A stretch of DNA of 64,000 bases from Olavius sp. associated proteobacterium Delta 1. GTDB taxonomy: Bacteria; Desulfobacterota; Desulfobacteria; Desulfobacterales; JAFDCJ01. The DNA lies in NCBI GenBank assembly GCA_902749685.1, contig CACVKW010000276.1:1-64000 (forward strand), given 5' to 3'. A program made the position numbers and the translations under genes. This document shows, in pieces, positions 33,680 to 42,432 of this stretch. The notes beneath the pieces were generated by a model. The model was not told the origin of the DNA, made no database searches, and saw nothing but the letters and a program-made list of their open reading frames with translations. Position 1 is the first letter of the stretch, and the number at the start of each line of letters is the position of its first letter.

Positions 33680-35056
33680 TCATCCCTTGCCGATAATCGC
33701 CTTGGCCGGTATCAATCCCGTCGCGCTGGCAGATACAATGTTACCGGCGACGCCGGGACCGTCTCCCGCTACGTACATGCCGGTCATCTTCGTCTCCAGG
33801 TTTTCGTTTGTGTCCACCTGGGTGGCAAAAAACTTTATCTCCGGTGCATAAAGCAGGGTTTCGTCATTGGCGACACCCGGTACGACGTGATTGAGCTTTT
33901 CCAACCCCTCAATGATATTGGTCAGAATCCTTTCAGGCAATGCCATCGCAATGTCACCGCAGACCACATCCGTCATGGTCGGCTCAATGTATCCTTTCTT
34001 GATACGGTGCCAGGTGCTGCGGCGCCCCCGTTTGAGATCGCCGAATCGCTGTAAGATGGGTTTCCCGCCGCCGATCAGGGTGGCCAGGCTGCCGATGGAT
34101 TCGCCGTAAGCCTGGTTGTCCGTCACCGGCTCTGTGAGAATCACTTTAGACAGGAAGGCAAAGTTGGTATTTCGTGATTTATTGTCCATATACGCATGGC
34201 CGTTGACACAAACAAAATTACGGTATCTCTCCAATGAGACGAAACCGCCTTTATTGGTGCAAAATGTTCGTGTTTGATCATCGTATTTTCCAGTTTGGAT
34301 GAAAAAAGTAGGGTCATAGATGACGTCGCACAGATCCTGCATGATGTCATTGTGAACTTCAACGCGAACACCCACCTCGATGCCGCGCTGTTTGAGTCCG
34401 ATACCGTGCTTTTGGGCCAATCCCCCGACCCAATCGGCACCCACTCGACCGGGGGCCAGGATAATATTGTCGGCTGAATAATTTTTGCGATTGGTGACCA
34501 CCCCGATAGCGTGATTGTTTTCCACAATGATTTCTTTAACTTCCTCCGAGGTGTGCATAACAATCCCTTTGGATTTTATATGGTCGGCCATACCCGTGAT
34601 GTGCTCGGGAAGCCGGTCACTGCCCAAATGCTTTTGCTTTATAATGAGCAAATCAATGCCGTAGCGTTTGGCTCTTTTCCGTATTTCCCGCGCCTGGTTC
34701 ATGTCAGTGGGGTAAGAGGGGCCGTCCATGCCGAATTTGTTAAAGATTTGCTCGGTTTCATTGATCAGTTCCTCAGCACGGTTGATGGGCATGAACTGCG
34801 ATAGGTCGGTTTTACCCAGCTTATAGATGTAATTCAATTTGCCGTCAGAGAACAGTCCGGCGCCTCCGATGCCGCTGAGAATATTGCAGGGCTTGCATTT
34901 GATGCATTCATGATAGGTATTTATCGGGCAATTGCGTTTTTCAGAGGATTTGCCTTTATCGATGAGCAAAACCTTTTTGGTAGAATGCTCACCAAGATAG
35001 TAAGCGGCAAATAGACCGGCCGGACCCCCGCCAACAATGATGACATCGTAATCCAT
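33680..35056 (-). CDS. COG2509-type FAD-dependent dehydrogenase
   Basis: A 458-residue flavoprotein of an uncharacterised but widespread family. The N-terminal FAD motif is DVIIVGGGPAGLFAAYYL, and the C-terminal FAD segment is MYVAGDGPGVAGNIVSASATG. A cysteine cluster near residues 43-59 (NCPINTYHECIKCKPCNIL) resembles metal or thiol chemistry, followed by GIGGAGLFSDGKLNY, which is typical of the family. The reaction is unknown. It converges with selD (31 nt between stops). Start at 35056 is preceded by AGGAAAT. Confidence 0.82.
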   Translation of the reverse strand: MDYDVIIVGGGPAGLFAAYYLGEHSTKKVLLIDKGKSSEKRNCPINTYHECIKCKPCNILSGIGGAGLFSDGKLNYIYKLGKTDLSQFMPINRAEELINETEQIFNKFGMDGPSYPTDMNQAREIRKRAKRYGIDLLIIKQKHLGSDRLPEHITGMADHIKSKGIVMHTSEEVKEIIVENNHAIGVVTNRKNYSADNIILAPGRVGADWVGGLAQKHGIGLKQRGIEVGVRVEVHNDIMQDLCDVIYDPTFFIQTGKYDDQTRTFCTNKGGFVSLERYRNFVCVNGHAYMDNKSRNTNFAFLSKVILTEPVTDNQAYGESIGSLATLIGGGKPILQRFGDLKRGRRSTWHRIKKGYIEPTMTDVVCGDIAMALPERILTNIIEGLEKLNHVVPGVANDETLLYAPEIKFFATQVDTNENLETKMTGMYVAGDGPGVAGNIVSASATGLIPAKAIIGKG

Positions 35057-35504
35057 ATTTCCTCATTCGTTTAGTGATCATTTTTCTCTGTGGCGCTTAC
35101 CGGCGCCGTACCGACAATTTGTGGTCGATGTCGAAAAATTGATTGTATATCATTGCTCGTTATATGAAATCCACCATCAGCTCATAATCATATTAGCACA
35201 TTCCTACCAGGGAAACAAAGTCAGCTTTTTGGGCGAGCCACCTTCAGCTGCGTGTTGCGGCGGGCAAGCTGGTTGATCGTGGCATAATTTCCTTCAACCT
35301 GCACACTGAATCCTTTGTCTTTCATTCATAGGTTAAATCTGCTAAATTCTACTTACGCCGCCCTGAAAATAGCAGTGCCTGGTTTGGACAAAAAATTTGC
35401 GCAGCAAAAATTAATTAAGCCGCCGGCGCTTGGGACTACCAAGTTTCTTCAGTTTTCAAAGGACAATATAGAACCCTGAATGGGAGATTTTTCAGGGTGG
35501 ACTA
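35057..35504. other. Intergenic region with a possible short minus-strand gene relic
   Basis: A 448-nt gap. On the minus strand about 35224-35326 there is an ATG-started frame of 34 codons with ordinary amino-acid composition (SVQVEGNYATINQLARR). A stop codon lies immediately before its ATG. It might be a tiny gene or the end of a lost one; I do not recognise it. Nothing else was seen. Confidence 0.3.
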
Positions 35505-36530
35505 ATGATGACCTATAACCTCGCCGAATACCTGCGTCAACCACTTAACATCGGAACCAAAAGCATTGACAATAGACTTGTTCTGGCGCCCATGACCTTT
35601 CTGGGACATGTGGCGTTTCGTGAACTGGTATCCCAATATGGCGGTTATGGTTTACTGTATTCAGAAATGTGCAGTGCCAAAGCAGTCCCAAATGAAAATC
35701 GATTTATTTCTCCCTATTTCAGATGGCGCGATGAAGAACGTCCCCGACTGGTCTGCCAGATTTTCGGGGGAGACCCCGCCGTTATGGCCCGGGCTGCCCG
35801 TCGGATTGAAACGGAGGATTTATTCGGGGTTGATATTAATTTCGGTTGCTGCAATGGAAGCATCTGCCGGCAGAACTGTGGGGCGGCTGTCCTGAAAGAG
35901 CCTGGTCTGGCTGCCAGGATAGTTGCTGAAGTCAGGCGAGCGGTTTCCTTTCCCCTATCAGTCAAGTTTCGCACGGGATGGCAGGATGATCCCCGGAACG
36001 CCGTGGAGCTTGCCCGCAGATTCGAGGACGCCGGGGCCGATGCGTTGATTTTTCATCCCAGGGTGGCTCCCGATCGCAGATCCCGCCCGCCCCGCTGGGA
36101 GTACATCGGCCTGGTGAAACAGGCTGTCGGCATTCCGGTTTTCGGCAACGGTGATGTGTTTGATCGAAATGACTGTCGCAGGATAATTGAAAAAACCGGC
36201 TGCGACGGCGTGGCATTGGGGCGGATGGCCATTGCCAGACCATGGATTTTCGCGGCATGGACAAACGATTTAATGCCGCGGCCGAATATTTACCTGGAAG
36301 CCGCACTTCAGTTGGCCGGGCTTCTAACAAAACACTATGATCCAATTCAAGCCATCAGACGGTTTAAACGATTTTCCTTTTATTTTTCTGCCAATTTTAA
36401 ATTCGGGCACCTGCTGCATTCCCGACTCCTGAACGCTGCGGACATGTTGCAGATTGAACAAATTCTGCAGCGATTTTTCGAAAAATCCCCTGATCTGGTT
36501 TCAAAACCCAATTTGAATTTCTTTAAATAA
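35505..36530 (+). CDS. tRNA-dihydrouridine synthase (Dus family)
   Basis: A 341-residue FMN enzyme that reduces uridine in tRNA D-loops. The TIM-barrel signatures are LVLAPMTFLGHVAFR, CQIFGGDP, VDINFGC (the active-site cysteine position) and FPLSVKFRTGW, then FGNGDVFD and GCDGVALGRMAIARPWIF. The family usually has GCP at the active site; here it is GCC followed by several further cysteines (GCCNGSICRQNCG), which is unusual and could point to a distinct substrate. ATG at 35505 is followed directly by a second ATG at 35508. Monocistronic. Confidence 0.85.
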   Translation: MMTYNLAEYLRQPLNIGTKSIDNRLVLAPMTFLGHVAFRELVSQYGGYGLLYSEMCSAKAVPNENRFISPYFRWRDEERPRLVCQIFGGDPAVMARAARRIETEDLFGVDINFGCCNGSICRQNCGAAVLKEPGLAARIVAEVRRAVSFPLSVKFRTGWQDDPRNAVELARRFEDAGADALIFHPRVAPDRRSRPPRWEYIGLVKQAVGIPVFGNGDVFDRNDCRRIIEKTGCDGVALGRMAIARPWIFAAWTNDLMPRPNIYLEAALQLAGLLTKHYDPIQAIRRFKRFSFYFSANFKFGHLLHSRLLNAADMLQIEQILQRFFEKSPDLVSKPNLNFFK

Positions 36531-36823
36531 ATAATCCGTAAATTATCCGCCCAGAATATCAGCTCCTTCAAGTTTGTTGACTGTTCATTCATTACGAACC
36601 CTTAGGGTCGAGTTCAGGCGGTTTTGGTGGGGATTATCCATGCAGCGGAGCAGTCTTGAAAAACTCCTTCATTTACTTAATTTTCCGCAAATGTTTTTTC
36701 CATTACTCCAATACTCCAGTACTCCTGGTGCTTAATTCCAGAGCTCCCTTTGGGACAGCTCAAAGTCGGGCCCTCCCTCCGAGCTGTAAACCCTATGGGC
36801 CGGAAGCTGGACCCGGATGGAAA
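36531..36823. repeat. Gap with octad repeat ATTACTCC
   Basis: 36701-36724 contains three octamers, ATTACTCC, AATACTCC, AGTACTCC, almost identical to the block at 149-180. The rest of the gap shows no gene. Confidence 0.5.
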
Positions 36824-37711
36824 TTAAATTATGGCCTGATCCTTGAGAAAATTAACGATAATTTCGGCCGTGTCGTCAGGACGGTCCATTGGCACAAAGT
36901 GGCCGGTTCCCGCAAGAGGCACCATATTTGCCCACGGTGCTCTGGATTTAAAACGTCTGGCGGCAGGCGTCAGAAAGGTATCGGATGTTGCTCCGTATAG
37001 GACAAGGGTCGGAAGTTTCAAGCGGGGGATGTAGCGCCATATATCGTGGGGACAGACGGCGAAACAGCGAGATTCCCAGGCCGGTGAACAGCAGAGCTTA
37101 ATTTTACCGTCTTGTGTTTCTTCAGTTCCGGATTCAACATAGGCCTCAAGAAATCCTTTTTGCCAGCTGCGAAATACGGCCTTGCTGCGGTAGGAGTCCA
37201 GCATTGTCTGTCGGTCAGGCCAGATATATCTTCTTTTGGATGCCGTGGCGACAATCGGGGCCCGCTTTGCCAATCCGGTCTTCTTGGCCAGATACCACCA
37301 CCACATCCAGGAAAAAGGCAGAATGGTCGGGTCGATCAGCACCAGGGCGCGGATCAACTCGGGCCGTTTGACTGCCAGCATCAGACTTGCCGTTGCCCCC
37401 CGGGAATGCCCGATAGCAATCACCGGTTCATTTAAGTGTTCGAAAAACCTTGCCAGATCATCTACGAAAACATCCCAGTCTTTCAAATATGCAGGGTTGG
37501 CCGGAACCGTGGTTTTTCCATGCCCGCGGTCATCCATGCCGATTATCTGCAGCTGCGATCTCAGCCTCTCCGCCAGGGGTCGATAGGCTGCGGCACACAA
37601 TCCGGTTGCGTGGGAGAAATGTGACAACGGCCCGCCGCCGCCCCAGTCTATAAAGTGAAACTGGCCGTCCGTTCTTTTGTAAATTTTGCTTTGCCCCGTC
37701 ATCAGATCCAT
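36824..37711 (-). CDS. Alpha/beta-hydrolase
   Basis: A 295-residue soluble hydrolase. The nucleophile elbow is GHSRGAT near residue 103, the oxyanion region SHATGLC, the acid probably the aspartate in GATSDTFLTP, and the histidine in GTGHFVPMD near the C-terminus. The cap segment between about 140 and 210 is rich in tryptophan and basic residues. Substrate unknown; esters, lactones or acyl-thioesters are typical. It stands alone with a weak ribosome site. Confidence 0.8.
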   Translation of the reverse strand: MDLMTGQSKIYKRTDGQFHFIDWGGGGPLSHFSHATGLCAAAYRPLAERLRSQLQIIGMDDRGHGKTTVPANPAYLKDWDVFVDDLARFFEHLNEPVIAIGHSRGATASLMLAVKRPELIRALVLIDPTILPFSWMWWWYLAKKTGLAKRAPIVATASKRRYIWPDRQTMLDSYRSKAVFRSWQKGFLEAYVESGTEETQDGKIKLCCSPAWESRCFAVCPHDIWRYIPRLKLPTLVLYGATSDTFLTPAARRFKSRAPWANMVPLAGTGHFVPMDRPDDTAEIIVNFLKDQAII

Positions 37712-38211
37712 AAATCTTCAATTTTCATTTCCCCGATAAAGCGGGATTTTCGCTTCGCTTCAACCGGCTCGTCCGGGTTAGAGTCTTATTTGCGCATTCT
37801 TTGCATTTATAGATAGTCGAGAATTTTGTGTTCTGTCAAGTCATGTAATGCTGCCAAACCGGTCAAAAATCTGACACAAACGGCAAGCCAATGACAGATA
37901 ATTTTATACGCTGGAGTAAATTGGTCATTCAGAGTTGTTTAACTGATTGTAATTATATGAGAATATTTTACGAAGGGATTGGCATGAATCATGCTCGAAT
38001 ACATTGCGGTGACGTGTTTGTTAATTGGGTTCACGCCCAAGTCGTAAAAGATATTACCTGAATTCTAGCGCAACCATCATCGCCCCAAGTCAATGGCGGT
38101 AACTTGGTCCCGAACTTCACTGTGGGCTATTTGGAAGCATATTTCAGGTATTAAACCGAATGAGCTGATCCGAATTTTCAAATGCCAATTTTAGTCTAAG
38201 GGATTGTGCCC
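37712..38211. other. Intergenic region with dispersed repeats
   Basis: A 500-nt gap with no gene recognised. Near 37771 is TCCGGGTTAGAG, related to the REP-like tail at 26739-26749. Near 38055 is TTACCTGAATTCTAGCGCA, which matches a copy near 21082 in all but one position. Confidence 0.4.
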
Positions 38212-40308
38212 ATGAGCAAAAAAACCAATCATGAACAATTCGCTAAAAAAGTGACTCAAGAAGAAAAAAAATCCGTCCTGGGGCAAGAAGGCACACAGAC
38301 AGGATTTAGCACTGAAGATAAACTGGAGCGACAGGTTGCCGAGCGGACTCTTGCTCTGAGAGAGGCGATCTCAAAGCTTGAGCAGGAGATCAAAGAACGC
38401 AAGTTCATTGAGGAGCGACTGAGAGAATCCGAGGAAAAATTTCGCAATATCGTCCATTCCTCGCCCATGGGTATCCACAGATATAAGTTATACGATGACG
38501 GCACGTTGATCTTTACCGACGCCAACCTGGCCGCCGATGAGATATTGCATATCGATCATCGGCAATTAATTGGCCAAACCATTGAAGATGCGTTTCCAGC
38601 CCTGGCAGCAACCGAAATTCCGGACATTTATCGCCGGATTTGCACCGACGGTGAGCCATGGCATTCCGAACAGGTTCAATATGAAGATGATCGGATCAAG
38701 GGTTGGTATGAAGTGCATGCCTTTCAAACCAATCCAGGTGCGGCCGCTGCAATGTTTCTCGACATCTCGGCTCGAAAATCAGCAGAAGAGACCTTAAAAA
38801 AAGAAAAAGAAAAATTTCGTATTCTAACAGAGATGTCACCCCTGGGGGTATCTTTGATTGGCGCTGATGGACGATACAAATACGTTAATCCCAAGTTTAA
38901 GGAACTGTTTGGCTATTCCATGGAAGATATTCCATCGGGTCGCGAGTGGTTCCGAAAAGCCTTCCCCGAACCACAACACCGCAGACAGGCCATCGGGTCT
39001 TGGATCAATAGTCTCGGAGATTCAGATATCATAGAGGTGCGTCCCAGAACATACAAGGTTAGATGTGATGACGATACTGATAAAATAATCCATTTTCGAC
39101 CGGTCACCATGGAAGGCGGCGATCAAATTGTTATCTATGAAGACATCACCGAGCGCAAGCAACTGGAAGCCCACCTTCAGCAGGCTCAGAAAATGGAAGC
39201 CATCGGCACACTGGCCGGCGGGATAGCACATGATTTTAATAATATCCTGGCGGCCATCCTGGGCTACGGGGAGCTTCTGGCATTTGAAATGCAAAAAGGC
39301 ACTGCCGCCTGGCAGAACCTGCAGGCGGTACTCATGTCTACGCATCGAGCCAAAGATCTGGTTGGGCAGATTCTGGCCTTTAGCCGTCAAAACGAATTGA
39401 ATCTAATGCCGGTTCAAATCAGTTCAATCATTAAAGAGACACTAAAAATGTTAAGAGCGTCGTTACCCACCACGATTGAAATTCGCAGAAAGATTGAAAC
39501 CACGGATGGTATCGTCAGAGCCAATCCCACTCAAATTCATCAGGTCTTGATGAATCTTTGTACCAATGCCGCTCATGTCATGCGTGATGAAGGAGGAGTG
39601 CTGGGGGTAACTTTGAGCAGAATTCAGGCGGATCAAATAAAACAATTGCCCCATCTGGATCAGCAAACCTGTACTTATTTAAAATTAAGTGTTAGTGATA
39701 CCGGTCATGGTATTGCGACCGATAAATTAGATCGAATATTTGATCCCTACTTTACCACGAAAGAAGCCGGCGAAGGAACCGGGCTGGGATTGGCAGTCGT
39801 TCAAGGGATTATCAAAGCTCATGGCGGAGCTATAACAGTTGAGAGCTCACCGGACAAGGGGTCGTCGTTCGAGGTCTTCCTGCCGGAGATTCAAAAAGAG
39901 GTCTTAACCAAATCAAAAACCATAGAAGCCTATCGTACCGGTAAGGAGACCATCCTTTTTGTTGATGATGAACAGGCACTGGTAACCATGAGCAAACAAA
40001 TGCTCGATCTTTTAGGTTATCATGCAGTGACCAGAACCAGCAGTGTTGAGGCCTTTGAGCTTTTTCAACATGATCCGTATCGCTTCGATCTGGTGATTAC
40101 GGATATGACCATGCCGAACATGACCGGCGAGAAACTGGCTGACAAGATTTTAGGAATCCGGCCCGATATTCCGGTAATTCTTTGTACCGGATACAGCGAG
40201 CAAATCACTGAACTGCGCGCCAAAGAATTGGGTGTAAGAGCATTTGTAATGAAACCCATGGTGATGAGGGATTTAGCCAATAAAATTAGAGACGTGCTGG
40301 ATAAATGA
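38212..40308 (+). CDS. Soluble hybrid histidine kinase: PAS, PAS, HisKA, HATPase, REC
   Basis: A protein of about 698 residues without membrane helices. Residues 35-75 form a coiled coil (ERTLALREAISKLEQEIKER). Two PAS domains follow (about 85-190 and 205-320). HisKA has the phospho-histidine in LAGGIAHDFNNILAA, then HATPase (GEGTGLGLAVVQGI) and a receiver with the aspartate in LVITDMTMPNMTGE. Start 38212 (ATG) is preferred over GTG 38206. The kinase-receiver half is closely related to the one at 28039-30855, so the two may cross-regulate. The input is cytoplasmic, perhaps redox or a small ligand bound by PAS. Confidence 0.88.
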   Translation: MSKKTNHEQFAKKVTQEEKKSVLGQEGTQTGFSTEDKLERQVAERTLALREAISKLEQEIKERKFIEERLRESEEKFRNIVHSSPMGIHRYKLYDDGTLIFTDANLAADEILHIDHRQLIGQTIEDAFPALAATEIPDIYRRICTDGEPWHSEQVQYEDDRIKGWYEVHAFQTNPGAAAAMFLDISARKSAEETLKKEKEKFRILTEMSPLGVSLIGADGRYKYVNPKFKELFGYSMEDIPSGREWFRKAFPEPQHRRQAIGSWINSLGDSDIIEVRPRTYKVRCDDDTDKIIHFRPVTMEGGDQIVIYEDITERKQLEAHLQQAQKMEAIGTLAGGIAHDFNNILAAILGYGELLAFEMQKGTAAWQNLQAVLMSTHRAKDLVGQILAFSRQNELNLMPVQISSIIKETLKMLRASLPTTIEIRRKIETTDGIVRANPTQIHQVLMNLCTNAAHVMRDEGGVLGVTLSRIQADQIKQLPHLDQQTCTYLKLSVSDTGHGIATDKLDRIFDPYFTTKEAGEGTGLGLAVVQGIIKAHGGAITVESSPDKGSSFEVFLPEIQKEVLTKSKTIEAYRTGKETILFVDDEQALVTMSKQMLDLLGYHAVTRTSSVEAFELFQHDPYRFDLVITDMTMPNMTGEKLADKILGIRPDIPVILCTGYSEQITELRAKELGVRAFVMKPMVMRDLANKIRDVLDK

Positions 40309-40335
40309 GATCATTGGGATAAATAAGTATTTTGA

Positions 40336-40479
40336 GTTGATTAGTTAACTGGGTGATTGGTTGATTAGTTGACCGGCAAATTAGTTGAATAGTTGATTGG
40401 TTGACTGGTTGATTAGTGAATGGATTTGGTTCAATTTTATCCTTTGTTACTAACGAACTTAGGAACTAACCAACTCACC
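40336..40479. repeat. Octad foldback array (GTTGATTA units)
   Basis: Eleven consecutive octamers in exact register fill 40336-40423: GTTGATTA, GTTAACTG, GGTGATTG, GTTGATTA, GTTGACCG, GCAAATTA, GTTGAATA, GTTGATTG, GTTGACTG, GTTGATTA, GTGAATGG. The segment 40449-40479 is the reverse complement of the same motif (GTTGGTTA, GTTCCTAA, GTTCGTTA on the minus strand). The period is preserved although the sequence varies, so it is not simple slippage from one unit. Confidence 0.8.
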
Positions 40480-40589
40480 AGAGGCCGACCAATTCAATTT
40501 TAAGACTCGATCGGTCATCCCGCCCAAATGGGCGGGGCCTCCCAGCCTTTGTGCCTCCAACCTTCCTAACTTCTTACCCTCTGGTCATC

Positions 40590-40652
40590 AACCTTTAACC
40601 TTTGACTTTTCACCTTTAAGCTTTCAGCTTTGAGCTTTGAGCTTTCAGCATT
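40590..40652 (+). repeat. Heptad array (AACCTTT/GAGCTTT units)
   Basis: Nine consecutive heptamers in exact register: AACCTTT, AACCTTT, GACTTTT, CACCTTT, AAGCTTT, CAGCTTT, GAGCTTT, GAGCTTT, CAGCATT. After a 15-nt interruption further ACCTTT units follow to about 40692. It lies 100 nt before the next gene, so the transcript leader of that gene probably contains repeat sequence. Confidence 0.75.
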
Positions 40653-40792
40653 TGTCGTCCACCGTCCACCTTTAACCTTTTTCCTTTGCCTTTTTGTCCC
40701 CGTCCTTAATTCTACAATTGAAATAAATAAAAATTTAAATTATACAGAAAAGAAAGATACTGATACCCCAACAAAAGAGATGGAGGGATGCA

Positions 40793-41206
40793 ATGAATCT
40801 AGTTCGGCAAACGTTGAAACCGCTTAGTTTTGTTCTGGCCTTTTTTATGCTGTTGATCTCAGGTCCATTTCAATCCGCTCATGCGGCCATGATCGGAACC
40901 GAAACTGTGCTGAATAGCGCGCGCGGTCAGGAAGCCCGTGCGTATTTAAAACAGTTGTTGGCGCGCGAAGATGTCCTGAATGCGCTGGTGGCCCAGGGGA
41001 TTGATCCCGGAGAGGCCAAGGCTCGGGTCGGCAGCCTTTCAGATGCGGAAGCGATAAATGCGGCCGATAAATTTGATCAGTTGCCGGCTGCGAGTGGATT
41101 TTTCGAGACCCTGTTGATTATCGCGTTTTTGGTGTTTCTTATACTTTTGATTACGGACATTTCCGGGTATACGGATATCTTTCCCTTTGTCAGCCCAATG
41201 AAGTAG
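40793..41206 (+). CDS. PA2779-family small membrane protein
   Basis: A 137-residue protein with a signal peptide (LSFVLAFFMLLISG, cleavage near AHAAM at 31), a middle part containing GIDPGEAKARVGSLSDAEA, and a C-terminal membrane helix near 103-123 (FFETLLIIAFLVFLILLI). This layout matches the PA2779 family, usually next to a PA2778-type cysteine peptidase. That partner is absent here. A GGAGGG site precedes the ATG. It is followed by the dehydrogenase after 41 nt and may share a transcript with it. Confidence 0.75.
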   Translation: MNLVRQTLKPLSFVLAFFMLLISGPFQSAHAAMIGTETVLNSARGQEARAYLKQLLAREDVLNALVAQGIDPGEAKARVGSLSDAEAINAADKFDQLPAASGFFETLLIIAFLVFLILLITDISGYTDIFPFVSPMK

Positions 41207-41247
41207 GAGGCGTAGAAAGATTTGATAACAGAAGGGGGGCTTTTTTC

Positions 41248-42324
41248 ATGGCATACAACATCGCTTTAATTCCAGGTGACGGCATCGGCAAAGAAGTTGT
41301 CCCGGAAGCAGTTCGGGTTATGGATTTCCTTTCCAAGCAGTATGGGTTTGAATTGGCCTATACTGAATTTCCCTATTCCTGTGAATACTATTTGAAGACA
41401 GGCGCCATGGTGCCGGAAGACGGGATTGATCAACTGGGCAATTTTGACGCCATCTTTCTGGGGGCTGTTGGAGATCTCCGGGTTCCGGACCACGTTTCGC
41501 TATGGGGGTTGTTGCTGCCGATCCGACGCCAAATGCAGCAGTATGCCAACATACGTCCAATCAGGCTTTTGCCCGGTATAACCTCGCCGCTGGCCGATCG
41601 CACTGCAGAAGATATTAATTTTATCGTGGTGCGCGAAAACAATGAAGGCGAGTACTCTGAAATTGGTGGGCGGCTTTACAGCGGTACGGATGCTGAAATG
41701 GTGGTGCAGGAAACCGTTTTCACCCGCAAAGGGGTAGATCGTATCCTGCGGTATGCTTTTGAGCTGGCCCAAAGCCGCCCGCGCAAGCATCTGACATCGG
41801 CCACCAAATCCAACGGCATTATCCATACCATGCCATACTGGGATGAACGATTCAACGCTCTGTCAAAAGAATATCCGGACGTGGTCACCGCCCAGTTTCA
41901 CATCGACATCCTGACGGCTCACTTCGTTCAGCATCCCGACTGGTTTGATGTCGTTGTCGGCAGCAACCTGTTTGGCGACATTCTGTCCGATCTGGGGCCT
42001 GCCATTGCCGGCAGCATCGGCATCGCCGCCTCGGCCAACTTGAACCCGTCCAAAGAGTTCCCGTCCATGTTTGAACCCGTCCATGGCTCGGCACCCGACA
42101 TTGCCGGCCGGGGAATTGCCAACCCCATCGGCACATTGTGGTCGGCCCAGATGATGCTGGACTTTTTAGGCGAACAAAAAGCGGCCCAATCGCTGATGAC
42201 AGCCATTGAAACCGTTACCGGGATGAAAAGATTAACTGCCGATCTGGGAGGAGATGCCACAACCAAGCAGTTTACCGATACTGTTATTGAACAGCTCGCA
42301 ACAGGGGAAGTTTATCGTAATTGA
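41248..42324 (+). CDS. Tartrate/D-malate/isopropylmalate-type dehydrogenase
   Basis: A 358-residue beta-decarboxylating dehydrogenase. Seen are the N-terminal IALIPGDGIGKEVVPE, the substrate-loop arginines in RPIRLLPG, the NAD-binding and metal region NLFGDILSDLGPAIAGSIG, and EPVHGSAPDIAGRGIANP. Length and the REQNEGEYS-like segment (VVRENNEGEYSEIGG) fit the tartrate dehydrogenase/decarboxylase (TtuC) group more than LeuB. It converts tartrate or D-malate with NAD and Mn. The neighbouring sugar-acid genes support this. A separate leuB-like gene is at the right end of the window. Confidence 0.82.
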   Translation: MAYNIALIPGDGIGKEVVPEAVRVMDFLSKQYGFELAYTEFPYSCEYYLKTGAMVPEDGIDQLGNFDAIFLGAVGDLRVPDHVSLWGLLLPIRRQMQQYANIRPIRLLPGITSPLADRTAEDINFIVVRENNEGEYSEIGGRLYSGTDAEMVVQETVFTRKGVDRILRYAFELAQSRPRKHLTSATKSNGIIHTMPYWDERFNALSKEYPDVVTAQFHIDILTAHFVQHPDWFDVVVGSNLFGDILSDLGPAIAGSIGIAASANLNPSKEFPSMFEPVHGSAPDIAGRGIANPIGTLWSAQMMLDFLGEQKAAQSLMTAIETVTGMKRLTADLGGDATTKQFTDTVIEQLATGEVYRN

Positions 42325-42432
42325 GGCATTTTAGGCCATTCAGATCATTTTGGGCATTTGTTAATTAGCGCATTGTTTTGCCAGCTACCCCCCAGTAGCA
42401 AATACAATCCGTATGAACTCAGGAGATCCAAT

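Noticed and set aside
40336-40652. CRISPR array
   Set aside because: Units are 7-8 nt, contiguous and degenerate, without spacers or cas genes.
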